In this document: in pieces, positions 25,501 through 33,375 of the stretch
Layout: each line of letters opens with the position of its first letter
How positions within the stretch are numbered: the first letter of the stretch is position 1
Assembly (NCBI GenBank): GCA_963707575.1
Contig: OY970171.1
Coordinates: forward strand, 2,604,001 to 2,668,000
DNA: 64,000 bases
Reading direction: 5' to 3'
Origin: Gaiellasilicea sp963707575
GTDB taxonomy: Bacteria > Actinomycetota > Thermoleophilia > Gaiellales > Gaiellaceae
Notes under the pieces: generated by a model
Told to the model about the DNA's origin: nothing
Database searches by the model: none
What the model saw: the letters and a program-made list of their open reading frames with translations, nothing else
Made by a program: the position numbers and the translations under genes

Positions 25501-25990
25501 GCTCGGACGCGACGATGCGGAGTCTCGCTTCGACGCTCTCGCGAGCGACGGCTTCGCCGACCTGGTGTTCGACGAGGAATGGGTCGTCGAGATGACCCTG
25601 CTTGCCGAGGCTGCGACCTGGCTCGGTGACCCGCGGCACGCTGGCGCCGTCTACGAGCGGTTGCTGCCGTACGCCGGCCGCGTGGCGGTGAGCTACCCGG
25701 AGGTCAGCACCGGCGGCGTCTCACGTTACCTCGGGCTGCTCGCGGCGGTCACGGCACGACCCGACGAGGCGATCCGCCACCTGGAGGACGCGCTTGCGCT
25801 CCACGAGCGGATGGGCGCCCGCACCTGGCGCGCACACACCCAGCATGACCTCGCACGTGTCCTGCTCGCGCGCTCTGCGCCCGGCGATCGCGAGCGCGCG
25901 GGAGAGCTGCTTCGCGGCTCGCTCGCGACCTACCGCGAGCTCGGCATGGAGAGCCACGCGTTGGACGCTCTCGCCCTCGACCGCGGATGA
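22532..25990 (+). CDS. AfsR/SARP-family transcriptional regulator with AAA ATPase and TPR-like domains
   Basis: 1152 residues. Winged-helix OmpR-type DNA-binding domain about 8-95 (DFRILGPLEVVAEGRFLDIG, LRAVLAALLLEPNRVVSDDR, VYVSHLRKLL), BTAD domain about 100-235 (ELDLDRFELL to GRPLRELEQAILRQD), ATPase about 250-560 with Walker A GEPGIGKSRLAEEL and Walker B PLVLVLDDLHAADEPSLLLL, then about 550 residues of helical TPR-like repeats. Such proteins activate secondary-metabolite or stress genes after binding ATP and a signal through the repeat domain. No biosynthetic cluster adjoins, so its targets are probably elsewhere. Confidence 0.93.
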   Translation: MPVAGGAVDFRILGPLEVVAEGRFLDIGAPKLRAVLAALLLEPNRVVSDDRLIESVWDETPPESAQKALQVYVSHLRKLLGGERVQRIGPGYALRVDPGELDLDRFELLRDEGKLHEALALWRGPPLAEFEYERFARSDIERLEELRLACLEERLDRDLAEGRHAKLVSELEQLAAEHPQRERLRAQLMLAFYRSGRQAEALEAYQDARRELVETLGIDPGRPLRELEQAILRQDPSLDLAPPTAAEVNAKNEPRGVFVGRESEVAELLAGLEDVLAGRGRLFLIAGEPGIGKSRLAEELAVEARRRGALVVVGRCWEAGGAPAYWPWVQALRAYIAAIEQEALKAQLGAGGPDLLQLLPELGGLVSGAPAPDAFASEGARFRLFDAMAVFLRNAAAARPLVLVLDDLHAADEPSLLLLRFLARELGASRLLVAAAYRDVDPELRDPLTTALAELGRERVTRTLSLGGLGASDIASFIELTTDRTAAPGLATTLHTETAGNPLFVGEIVRLLAAEGRLDDASAARLSVPENVRGVIGRRLERLSDGCASLLGYASVFGREFDLDALERLCGFEQTELLELLDEAVRARVVSELPGARERMRFAHALIRDTVYEGLGRARRAQLHRQAGEAVEALHAGDRDSQLTELAYHFSEAAPVGEVQKAVDYCRLAGDRAIRLLAYEEAVRLFRMALALTRSADATRCEVLLAIGDAQARSGDAPASKQTFQEAAELAGSLGLSEQLGRAALGYGGRIIWDVSRDADYLESVIERALAALPDEDSALRVRLLARLACGPLRGTSAGRERKDAVSRQALEMARRLGEPETLSYAITAYIASHHSPDFTREQLELAGESVELATASGNSERAIEAHEHRLVSFLELGEMEAARAELAAILRLAERLKQPAQQWFGAVYEALVTLLEGELEEAERLIFSARDLGRDAQGWNAVVSFGLQFYVLRSEQGRAAEVEEFVHGAIDDYPTYPIWRCVAAHLAARLGRDDAESRFDALASDGFADLVFDEEWVVEMTLLAEAATWLGDPRHAGAVYERLLPYAGRVAVSYPEVSTGGVSRYLGLLAAVTARPDEAIRHLEDALALHERMGARTWRAHTQHDLARVLLARSAPGDRERAGELLRGSLATYRELGMESHALDALALDRG

Positions 25991-26000
25991 GCCCGGTCGT

Positions 26001-26035
26001 CTCCGTGCGCCCGTGGGGTGCACGGGCGCACGGAG
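26001..26035. terminator. Perfect 15-bp hairpin between convergent genes
   Basis: CTCCGTGCGCCCGTG (26001-26015), loop GGGTG, and the exact reverse complement (26021-26035). It lies 11 bp after the SARP stop and before the end of the convergent gene. It lacks a T-tract, as is common for high-GC terminators. Confidence 0.75.
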
Positions 26036-26099
26036 AGCAGGGCGACCCACGCCGTGATCGGCGTGACCGCGCAACCGGCCTCGCGGCCGTCGCGGTTCG

Positions 26100-26567
26100 T
26101 TAGACGGTCGACGGGCGGTTGCGGCGCCGACCGGACATGGCAGCGGCTGCGAGGGCGGCGAGCAACAGCAGCGAGCCGGCGGCGACCCCCGCGCCCATGC
26201 CGAAGTCGCCCCAGTCGAAGCGCTCGGACCAGACGGTGATCGTGCGGGTCGAAGCACCGGCGGACGCGATCGCGTCGCGCGTGTCGGGCGAGCGCATGTC
26301 GCTAGCGGGGCTGCTCGAGCCCGCGACGGAGATCGACTGACCCGCGGTCGAGCTCGCGTCTGAGGTGGGCTGCGCCGCGGCCCGGGTATCGGGCGAGCGA
26401 ACGTCGACCGCGAGCCCGCCGCCGGTCTGACGGATGACCGCCGCCTGCTGCGTGTCGGGCGAGCGTCCGTCGACGGCTGCGGCAGCCTGCGCCGCGAGCA
26501 TCGAAACCGAGCCGGCGAGGGCGAGTGCCGCTGCGATCCGCCGAAGGTGGTGAGCGTTGCCGTTCAT
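26100..26567 (-). CDS. Membrane-anchored protein with RSPDTR repeats
   Basis: 155 residues; ATG at 26567 with AAGGAGGC upstream. A signal peptide (IAAALALAGSVSMLAAQAAA) is followed by three spaced copies of a short motif: DGRSPDTQ, DVRSPDTR and DMRSPDTR, separated by Ala/Ser/Thr-rich linkers. Near the C-terminus a membrane helix (GAGVAAGSLLLLAALAAAAM) and a basic stop-transfer tail (SGRRRNR) would leave the repeats outside. I do not know a named domain for this motif. The repeats could bind a ligand or be a processing or modification site. Confidence 0.75.
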   Translation of the reverse strand: MNGNAHHLRRIAAALALAGSVSMLAAQAAAAVDGRSPDTQQAAVIRQTGGGLAVDVRSPDTRAAAQPTSDASSTAGQSISVAGSSSPASDMRSPDTRDAIASAGASTRTITVWSERFDWGDFGMGAGVAAGSLLLLAALAAAAMSGRRRNRPSTV

Positions 26568-26664
26568 GTTGCCTCCTTCTGAGCGACCGCCCTGCGCGGT
26601 CGATGTGCACATCCGATACGGAGGCGGCTAAGGGGCACCTAACGCCGAGTTAAGGCCGACTTAT

Positions 26665-26699
26665 GCTGGGGTCACTGGCACGAGCCCAGTACCGCCCAT
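26665..26699 (+). repeat. tRNA-Val 3'-end copy (probable attachment site)
   Basis: 35 nt that match the variable region, T-arm and acceptor 3' strand of the tRNA-Val at 20.1 kb, with one missing G and TT replaced by CA in the T-loop. No 5' half is present, so it is not a gene. This is the usual look of the far attachment site left by an element that integrated at the tRNA 3' end. Confidence 0.8.
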
Positions 26700-26747
26700 C
26701 AAAGAAAGCGCTCAAGATCGCGACTCCATGGCCGAAGACCGTTGTTG

Positions 26748-27290
26748 GTGGGGCTCGAGGACCGAGATTGGTTTCGTGAGGAGCCGTCGAAGGCTTGGCG
26801 GGAGATGTTTCGATCTCCTCGCTCCTCGGGCTCGGGTGGCTGGCAACGACTGCCGGCGCCGCCCCCAACGACCGGCGCTCGGCAGCCCGACCCTGGAAGC
26901 CGGCGGTTCCGTCTCGACCGATGGTTCCAGCGATACCTGCTTCTGCCGCTCGGTCTTGCTGCGGCCGCGTGGATGCTCGTCGATCACCGAGGCGCCGTCA
27001 TGGATGGCATCACCGGAGTGGTCGGCGCGCTTGACTCACCCGCGCAACCGGCTGCCCCAGTCACGCCGCAGCCCGGACTGTCTGCTGCCAAGATTGTGCG
27101 GCTGAGCGCGCGACCGGGGCTCGATGAGCCGGCTCGGATCGTCGCCCGGTGGTGGCTGGAGGACCCGCGCTTCGGCCAGGTCAGTGTCTACGTGCCGATC
27201 GGAAAGACGCCCCGTGAAGCACTCACGATCGCCCTCGCGGAACGTGGCTACCAAGTGCTGCCCGCGGCCGACCGATCAGCGAACTGGTGA
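26748..27290 (+). CDS. Hypothetical single-pass membrane protein
   Basis: About 180 residues; GTG at 26748 (a TTG at 26742 is also possible). It begins GLEDRDWFREEPSKAWREMF, then a Pro-rich stretch, one membrane helix (YLLLPLGLAAAAWMLVD), and a C-terminal extracellular part of about 110 residues (VYVPIGKTPREALTIALAER). It is the first gene after the tRNA-Val copy. I do not recognise the family. Confidence 0.65.
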   Translation: MGLEDRDWFREEPSKAWREMFRSPRSSGSGGWQRLPAPPPTTGARQPDPGSRRFRLDRWFQRYLLLPLGLAAAAWMLVDHRGAVMDGITGVVGALDSPAQPAAPVTPQPGLSAAKIVRLSARPGLDEPARIVARWWLEDPRFGQVSVYVPIGKTPREALTIALAERGYQVLPAADRSANW

Positions 27291-27441
27291 CATGCGCTGA
27301 CACAGTGCGTCGGGTGTCGCGAACACCGTCTCCCGTGACAACCCCAGGTCCTGGGCGACCGCGCCGCGTTGTAGCAGGCAATCGCTCACGCCGGCTCCAC
27401 CCGAGTTTGCAGTGGCATTCCGCCGTGCAGGACCTACGAGC

Positions 27442-27648
27442 ATGGACGACCCCAGTAGCGAGATCGCGGATCTCCGCCTGGACATCGAGACACTGCGCAT
27501 CGTGATCGACGTGAACTCCAACGACGTTACCGCTCCCGATGTCCTGCTCCGAGCCTGCGCCAACATCCTCTACGAACGACATGCGCGGCTCGCGCGACTC
27601 GCGCAACTTGCCGAGGTGGGCGTTACCGGCCGCACCGAGCTCGCGTAG
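27442..27648 (+). CDS. Small hypothetical protein, 68 aa
   Basis: Starts MDDPSSEIADLRLDIETLRI and is mostly helical (LLRACANILYERHARLARLA). ATG at 27442; a ribosome-binding site is not obvious. It precedes another small gene by 12 bp, which gives some support for a two-gene unit. No family recognised. Confidence 0.4.
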   Translation: MDDPSSEIADLRLDIETLRIVIDVNSNDVTAPDVLLRACANILYERHARLARLAQLAEVGVTGRTELA

Positions 27649-27660
27649 CCTCCCGCAGCT

Positions 27661-27939
27661 ATGCCAGAACGCCTCGACACGGTCACGATCGCGCTCGCGC
27701 GGCGCAGCGTCACCATCAGCTGGGAAGCACGTCAGGCGCTCCTCGGACGACTCCAGCACGTCAACAGCGCCTCGAGCATCCGCGCTGCATTCGCCGCAGG
27801 CGGCGCCAGCAACCTCGTGGAGCTCAGGTCTCACCAGATAGTGGCGCTGCAGAGCGTGCTCGTTCACTGGGACGAGATGCCCGCCGAACTCGACGCGCTC
27901 CGGGACAGGCTCACGGACGAGCTCCTCGAGGACGAGTAG
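27661..27939 (+). CDS. Small hypothetical protein, 92 aa
   Basis: Starts MPERLDTVTIALARRSVTIS and continues SWEARQALLGRLQHV and VLVHWDEMPAELDALRDRLT. Amphipathic and helical with no export signal. Its 3' end overlaps the end of the histidine-kinase remnant on the other strand by 29 bp. Family unknown. Confidence 0.5.
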   Translation: MPERLDTVTIALARRSVTISWEARQALLGRLQHVNSASSIRAAFAAGGASNLVELRSHQIVALQSVLVHWDEMPAELDALRDRLTDELLEDE

Positions 27940-28310
27940 CGTGCTGTCTGGCTACGGCCGGCAGGCTCAATCGGATCGTCGTGCCTGCGCCGGCCGTCGC
28001 GAACGAGATCGTCCCTCCCAGCGTGTCGACCCGATCCTTGAGCCCGATCAATCCCGTCTCCCGACGCGGGTCTGCGCCACCGACGCCGTCGTCGCTGATC
28101 TCGAGCTCGATCGCATCGCCGCGCAGCCCACCGCGCACCGCAACGGTCGACGCCTGTGCGTGCTTGACGGCGTTCGTGATCGATTCTGCAGCGACGTAGT
28201 ACACGGTCGCCTCGAGCGACGGGTCGAAGCGACGCTGGAAGCTGACCTCGAGTTCGGCACGAATGGCGCTTCGCCGTGCGAGAGCCGCCAGCGCATTGTC
28301 GCGGTGACCT
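27911..28310 (-). pseudogene. Sensor histidine kinase remnant (HATPase_c only)
   Basis: The C-terminal catalytic domain of a NarX/DesK-type kinase remains: LAALARRSAIRAELEVSFQR, then VYYVAAESITNAVKHAQAST (N-box), EISDDGVGGAD (G1), GLIGLKDRVDTLGG (G2) and GAGTTIRLSLP. The phospho-acceptor DHp helix, its His and any sensor domain are absent, and the frame upstream of about 28310 has no kinase similarity. No cognate response regulator is adjacent. A truncated, probably non-functional gene. Confidence 0.75.
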
Positions 28311-28354
28311 GTCGACCGCGCGGAGGGCGCGTCGACGACCTTTTCTCCTGTGCC

Positions 28355-28654
28355 CTACCCGGCCTCGAGAAAGCGGATCAGTTCGCCGACGGTGCGGTGG
28401 CGGTGCTTCGGGTGGCGCAGCGGCAGATCCGCGTGGACTTCGTAGTGGTTGCGGCGCCCATTACGGGTCTTCGATAGGTATCCCGCTTGTTCGAGGTCTT
28501 TGAGGATGTGCGCTGCCGTGCGTTCCGTGATCCCGACATCGGCGGCGATGTCTCTAAGCCGCGCGGTGGGATCGGCGGAGATGCACTGGAGGACGTGAGC
28601 GTGGTTGGTTGCGAATCTCCAGAGGTGGTCATTCTTTCTAGAACTTGACTTCAT
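28355..28654 (-). CDS. MarR-like winged-helix transcriptional regulator
   Basis: About 99 residues from ATG 28654. Winged helix: HLWRFATNHAHVLQCISADP, LRDIAADVGITERTAAHILK (recognition helix), DLEQAGYLSKTRNGRRNHYE (wing), ending in HRTVGELIRFLEAG. Its start lies inside the divergent promoter of the flavoprotein/oxidase genes, so it probably controls them and itself. A longer start at 28699 is possible. Confidence 0.82.
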   Translation of the reverse strand: MKSSSRKNDHLWRFATNHAHVLQCISADPTARLRDIAADVGITERTAAHILKDLEQAGYLSKTRNGRRNHYEVHADLPLRHPKHRHRTVGELIRFLEAG

Positions 28655-28672
28655 GTGTTCATTTACTATATT
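28645..28672 (+). promoter_or_regulatory. Sigma-A-like promoter for the flavoprotein/oxidase genes
   Basis: TTGACT (28645-28650), 16-nt spacer, TATATT (28667-28672), in a local AT-rich island. The leader to the ATG at 28835 is about 155 nt. The element overlaps the start codon of the divergent MarR-like gene. The imperfect dyad TGTTCA-n7-TATTCA (28656-28674) may be an operator. Confidence 0.6.
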
Positions 28673-28834
28673 CACTTCTCCGGTATTGAAACCACACACG
28701 ACGGGGGTCTGTGTCCTGCAATTCGTTGAATCTTGCCGCTCGTATCGGTCGGTAGACCTGCGGTGTCACAACGGTTTCATCGGGGTGCCGCGTGCCGAGT
28801 GGCGCCTCCACGACCGAGGAAGGAGTGAGACCAC

Positions 28835-30004
28835 ATGCACGAGACAGGACGGGCAGCGAATCGAGTGAACGGGTCGGCTGACCGCTCGCATGAACGCTTC
28901 GACGTGGTCGTGGTTGGGGGAGGTCAAGCTGGTTTGGCGATCGGCTACTTCCTCGCCCGCCAGGGCCGCCGTTTTGTGATTCTCGAGGCTGCCGACTCGA
29001 TTGGCGCAGCGTGGCGGACCCGCTGGGACTCGCTGCTTCTGTTTACGCCTCGCCGCTACTCCGCGCTCGCCGGGCTTGCCTTTCCCGGAGACCCCGATGG
29101 CTATCCGGCGCGCGACGAGGTAATCACCTATCTGGAGAAATACGCAGCGACTTTCGATCTGCCTGTCGAGCTCGATAGCGCGGTGCGCTCGCTCGGGGTG
29201 GCGGACGGAAGGTTCGTCGTCGGGCTCGACGACCGGCGCCTGGAAGCCGACCAGGTTGTCGTTGCCACCGGGCCGTTTCAGGTCCCCAACGTGCCGGCGC
29301 TCGCGCGGGACCTGGCGCCCGAGGTCGTCCAGACCCACAGCACCGGTTACATGAGGCCGAGCGACGTGCCGGAGGGAACGGTTCTCGTTGTCGGCGGAGG
29401 AAACACCGGCTACCAGATCGCGAAGGAGATCTCGGCTACGCGCAACGTGTGCCTCGCGGTCGGCACGCGGCAGAAGCCGCTCCCGCAAAAGCTCCTCGGT
29501 CGCGACCTCTTCTGGTGGCTGACGAACACAGGCCTGATCAGGAAGACGGTCGACTCACGGATCGGACGGCGGCTCCAACAGCGCGAGACCCTGATTGGGT
29601 CGAGCCCACGCGAGCTGAGGCGACGCTACAGGATCGATCTGAAGCCGCGCGTCGTCGCGGCCTCGGGACGCACGATCAGCTTCGCCGACGGCAGCGAGCT
29701 CGACGTCGACGCCGTGATCTGGGCGACCGGCTACCGCTCCGACTACGCGTGGATCGAGCCGTCGGTGCTCGGCCCGGATGGGCGCGTACGGCACCGACGA
29801 GGGGTGACGGAAGTTCCCGGCCTCTACTTCCTCGGCCTCTCCTGGCAGCACACGCGCGGCTCGGCTCTGATCGGCTGGGTGAAGGACGACGCCGAATTCA
29901 TCGCCGCCGAGATCGCCCAGAACGAACGCGTCCTCGAGCCGGACTCTCGCAAGAGCCCGGACGGTCCCGCGGCTCAAGCAGCCGCCGCCGAAGGGAGCCC
30001 GCCG
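28835..30004 (+). CDS. FAD/NADPH-dependent oxidoreductase (flavin monooxygenase-like), open into the next gene
   Basis: About 390 residues. FAD motif VVVGGGQAGLAIGYFLARQG (near 26-45), GAAWRTRWDSLLLFTPRRYS, a flavin-monooxygenase-like HSTGYMRPSDVP, NADPH motif VLVVGGGNTGYQIAKEIS (near 185), and WATGYRSDYAWIEPSV plus LGLSWQHTRGSALIGW at the end. It resembles ArsO/TrkA-type flavoproteins of metal-resistance loci. No stop codon occurs before the multicopper-oxidase ATG at 30005. A TGA that would give the usual ATGA overlap is present but out of frame, so either the proteins are fused or one base was lost upstream. Confidence 0.85.
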
Positions 30005-31812
30005 ATGAAACAGCAAAGCCACAACATCCCAGCCGGCACCGGCTATTTCCCGACCGACACCGCCGGCCTTCCTGATGTGAGCCGCCCCGAAGTCGTCGAG
30101 CTCGCCGATGGAGACTCGTTCGACCTGCGCATCGCTCCGGTGACGAAGCGGCTGGGCGACGCGACCGTGCGGATGCTCGCCTACAACGGTTCGATCCCAG
30201 GCCCGACGCTGCGAGTCTCGGAAGGGTCTGCGCTGATCGTGAACGTCGCGAACGAGGGCGACCTCGAGGCGACGGTGCACTGGCACGGATTGCGCCTGGA
30301 CAACCGCTACGACGGCACGCACGAGACCCAGGCGCCGATCCCGGTCGGCGGAACGTTCTCGTACCGGATCGAGTTTCCGGACCCGGGCGTCTACTGGTAC
30401 CACCCGCACATCCGCGAGGACTACGGCCAGGAGATGGGCCTGTACGCGAACATCCTGGTCGTCCCGGCCGACCCCGAGTACTGGCCGCCGGCCAACCGCG
30501 AGCTCCTGCTGACGCTCGACGACGTTCTCGTCGAGGACGGGAGGATCGCTGCGTTCAGCCGCGCCGAGACGACCTATGCCGCGATGGGGCGGTTCGGCAA
30601 CGTCCTCCTCGTCGGCGGCGAGACCGACCTCGCGCTCAGTGCGCAATCCGGGGAGGTCGTTCGCTTCTACCTGACCAACACTGCGAACACGCGCGTGTTC
30701 AACGTCGCCTTGCCCGGCGCGCGGATGAAGCTCGTCGGCGGCGACAGCGGCCGCTACGAGTACGAGGAGTTCGTCGACTCCGTCATCCTGGCGCCGTCGG
30801 AGCGAGTCGTCGTCGACGTGCTCTTCGAGCACGCCGGGCAACTGACGCTCGAGCACCGCACACCGGAGCGAACCTATTCACTCGCCACGATCGACGTGAG
30901 CACCGAGGTGGCCGTGCCTTCGCTCGCCGGGCAGTTCGACGTCCTGCGCCACAACGCGGAGTGGGTGGCCGAGCGGGAGCGGTTCGCGCCGTACTTCGAC
31001 GCGGCGCCCGACAAGACGCTCGCGCTGATCGCCGAGATGGACATGGGCGTGCCCGAGGGGCCGGTCGTCTACGCCTGTCCGATGCACCCTGACGTGGTCA
31101 GCGACGAGCCCGGCAGTTGCCCGAAATGCGGGATGAAGCTCCTGGCGACGGCCGCACCGACCAGCTACGTCTGTCCGATGCACCCAGAGGTCGTCAGCGA
31201 CAAGCCGGACAAGTGCCCGAAATGCGGCATGAAGCTGCTGCCGGCCGAGCTCGTCGCCGAGACATCAGGGCACGGCGCACGACACGAGGCGACGAGCACG
31301 CGCACCACGAAGTTCACGCGCAGCACGACGAAGGCGAAGACCACGAACACCACGACCACGGGCACCAGCACGCGACGGCCGATGGGATCGAATGGGAAGA
31401 CGACATGGTCGACGTCAACCGGATCACGACGCCGGCGAACATGAAGTGGAGCTTCGTCGACCGCGAGACGGGTGCCGTGAACCACGCGATCGACTGGCAG
31501 TTTCGGGTCGGCGACCAGGTCAAGTTGCGCCTCGTGAACGAGATGGACTCCGACCACCCGATGCACCACCCGTTCCACATCCACGGCGCAGGCCGGTTCG
31601 TTGTTCTCGCGCGCGACGGCGTCGCCGACGAGAACCTGGTCTGGAAGGACACCGTCCTCGTCCGAACCGGGGAGAGCGTCGACATCCTGCTCGACGTGAC
31701 CAACCCTGGCCGCTGGATGGCGCACTGCCACATCGCCGAGCACCACGAGAGCGGAATGATGTTCAGCTTCAACGTCGCTCCCTCAGAAAGCGAGCCAACC
31801 GCCGACCGCTAA
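30005..31812 (+). pseudogene. Multicopper oxidase with two heavy-metal-binding inserts, frameshifted
   Basis: ATG at 30005 after GAAGGGAG. Cupredoxin 1 carries copper ligands HWHG and WYHPH. About residues 355-415 hold two heavy-metal-binding modules (YACPMHPDVVSDEPGSCPKC and YVCPMHPEVVSDKPDKCPKC). A His-rich linker follows (HAHHEVHAQHDEGEDHEHHD), then the last cupredoxin with HPMHHPFHIHG and HCHIAEHHESGMM. The frame is lost at 31286-31289: adding one G there (CAC GAG GGC GAC) restores about 602 residues with every type 1, 2 and 3 ligand motif. Likely periplasmic-side Cu(I) or other metal oxidase. An assembly indel is likelier than true decay. Confidence 0.8.
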
Positions 31813-31821
31813 GGAGGCATC

Positions 31822-32469
31822 GTGCTTCAGATCGCTCTCTTCCTCTACGAAGACATGACCGCGCTCGACGCGGTCGGACCCTACGAGGTCCTCACGCGGC
31901 TACCCGACAGCGAGGTCAAGCTCGTCGCCTCAACCCCTGGGCCGAAAAGGACCGAAGCCGGCCTGATCCTCACCGCCGACTCGTCACTCGACGAGTTCCC
32001 AACACCGGATGTGATCGTCATTCCCGGATCGGGAAAGGTGCCGTTCCTGGACGACCCCGCCGCGATCGAGTGGGTTCGCCAAGCACACGAAACCTCGCAG
32101 TGGACGACCTCCGTTTGTACCGGCTCGTTGCTGCTCGGTGCCGCCGGAGTGCTCGAAGGCAAGCGCGCAACCTCCCACTGGGCCGTCCGCGAATCCCTCC
32201 GCAACTTCGGGGCCGAGCCGGTCTCAGAGCGCGTCGTGGTCGAAGGCAAGGTGATCACCGCCGCCGGCGTCTCGGCCGGAGTCGACATGGCCTTGACCCT
32301 TGCTGGCTACCTGGCCGGCGACGCCGAGGCCCGGGCAATCCAGCTCATGCTGGAGTACGACCCGCAGCCGCCCTACGACTCCGGCTCACTCGAGAAAGCA
32401 GACCCCGAGACGCGGCAGCGCGCGACCGAGATCCTCAGGCATGAACTGGCGCAGCCCGTTCCGCAGTAA
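31822..32469 (+). CDS. DJ-1/PfpI family protein (isonitrile hydratase-like)
   Basis: 215 residues; GTG start with AAGGAGG 8 nt upstream, 9 bp after the oxidase stop. LFLYEDMTALDAVGPYEVLT, the Cys elbow WTTSVCTGSLLLGAAG, and GKRATSHWAVRESLRNFGAE are the pattern of the ThiJ/PfpI subgroup containing Pseudomonas isonitrile hydratase. The nucleophilic Cys is present. It shares the transcript with the flavoprotein and oxidase and may detoxify reactive carbonyl or isonitrile compounds; the actual substrate is unknown. Confidence 0.88.
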   Translation: MLQIALFLYEDMTALDAVGPYEVLTRLPDSEVKLVASTPGPKRTEAGLILTADSSLDEFPTPDVIVIPGSGKVPFLDDPAAIEWVRQAHETSQWTTSVCTGSLLLGAAGVLEGKRATSHWAVRESLRNFGAEPVSERVVVEGKVITAAGVSAGVDMALTLAGYLAGDAEARAIQLMLEYDPQPPYDSGSLEKADPETRQRATEILRHELAQPVPQ

Positions 32470-32486
32470 CGCGCAAACTCGAGGTC

Positions 32487-32554
32487 CGAGCTCGGCACTG
32501 AAGACGTGTCGACGGTCAAGGGCGCCGGTAGCAGTGGGGGCGGAACCCTGCGCG
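32487..32554 (-). repeat. Fragment duplicated from the 34.6-34.9 kb gene
   Basis: This 68-nt stretch is about 85% identical, with a 2-3-nt gap, to 34818-34888, the N-terminal coding part of the 102-residue gene downstream. In one frame it still encodes DRRHVFSAELG, matching ERRHVFGAELA. The rest of the gene is absent, so it is a residual duplicate. Confidence 0.65.
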
Positions 32555-32556
32555 AA

Positions 32557-33258
32557 TCACTCAAGCCTGCTTAAGCCCTCGAGGAAGAGCCACACGAGCA
32601 CCACGAAGGTCGCGATGGCCGTAAGTGCCGCAGCCCCCCAGGGAGGGAGGAGCAACCTGAACACCCGGTATGCGGTCAGAAGCGACACGACGGCGACCAA
32701 GCGCTGGAGCAGCCACCAGCCATTAAGGCCGCGAGCGCGGTACCCGTGCTCGCCGCCGAGCAGTTCCCAGCCCGGCTCACGGGCTTCCGGCGACCGGCGC
32801 GCATCTGCCTTCAACTCGTCGATGGCCGGCTGGAGCAACAGGCCGCCGTTCGGCTCCTCATAGCCGATCACACCCTTGCCCTCCGCCCCGACGATCGCAT
32901 CGTTCACGCTCAGCACCGCTCGCAGCGACAACAGCGCGACTGCGCAGGCCAGGAGCACCAGGGCTGGTCTGTTGCCCCAGAGCAGCGCCGTCACGCTCGT
33001 CGCGAGGAGCACCAGAGCAGCCGCGAGCATGAGCAGTGACCACGGCCTCAGGTCGGCCAGAGGAGTCAACTGACGCTCGTAGTCGAAGGCGCGTTGGTCG
33101 TTACCAGCTCCGATGGAGGCGCTGAGGCCGATCTCGAACGCCGGGCGCGCGCAGGCAACCACTGCGGCGATCGCCGCAGCACCGATCGCCGCCCACGAGA
33201 GGACGCCGCGATCCGGGAGTCTTCTGAACGCCAAGCACATCGTTGGGCTCAACGACAT
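32557..33258 (-). CDS. Hypothetical membrane protein, four helices
   Basis: 233 residues with about four predicted membrane helices: WAAIGAAAIAAVVACARPAF, WSLLMLAAALVLLATSVTAL, ALVLLACAVALLSLRAVLSV and a C-terminal ALTAIATFVVLVWLFLEGL. The loop between helices 3 and 4 (about 75 residues) is hydrophilic and predicted outside. I do not recognise a family. Start likely 33258, possibly a later in-frame codon. No close operon partner. Confidence 0.65.
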   Translation of the reverse strand: MSLSPTMCLAFRRLPDRGVLSWAAIGAAAIAAVVACARPAFEIGLSASIGAGNDQRAFDYERQLTPLADLRPWSLLMLAAALVLLATSVTALLWGNRPALVLLACAVALLSLRAVLSVNDAIVGAEGKGVIGYEEPNGGLLLQPAIDELKADARRSPEAREPGWELLGGEHGYRARGLNGWWLLQRLVAVVSLLTAYRVFRLLLPPWGAAALTAIATFVVLVWLFLEGLSRLE

Positions 33259-33375
33259 GGTGTGTTCATGCCCACTTCAGGCGTGCCCGCAAGCAGAGGA
33301 CGAGGCACCGGCCTCCTTGCTCAACGTCAGCGACGCGGACGGCCGACCGTCATACCGCGGATCGGGCAGAATCCC

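Noticed and set aside
26665..26699. Second tRNA-Val gene
   Set aside because: The acceptor 5' strand, D-arm and anticodon arm are absent and the T-loop is altered.
20077..26699. Complete integrative element
   Set aside because: No integrase, relaxase, replication or recombination-directionality gene is visible; only att-like scars and accessory genes.
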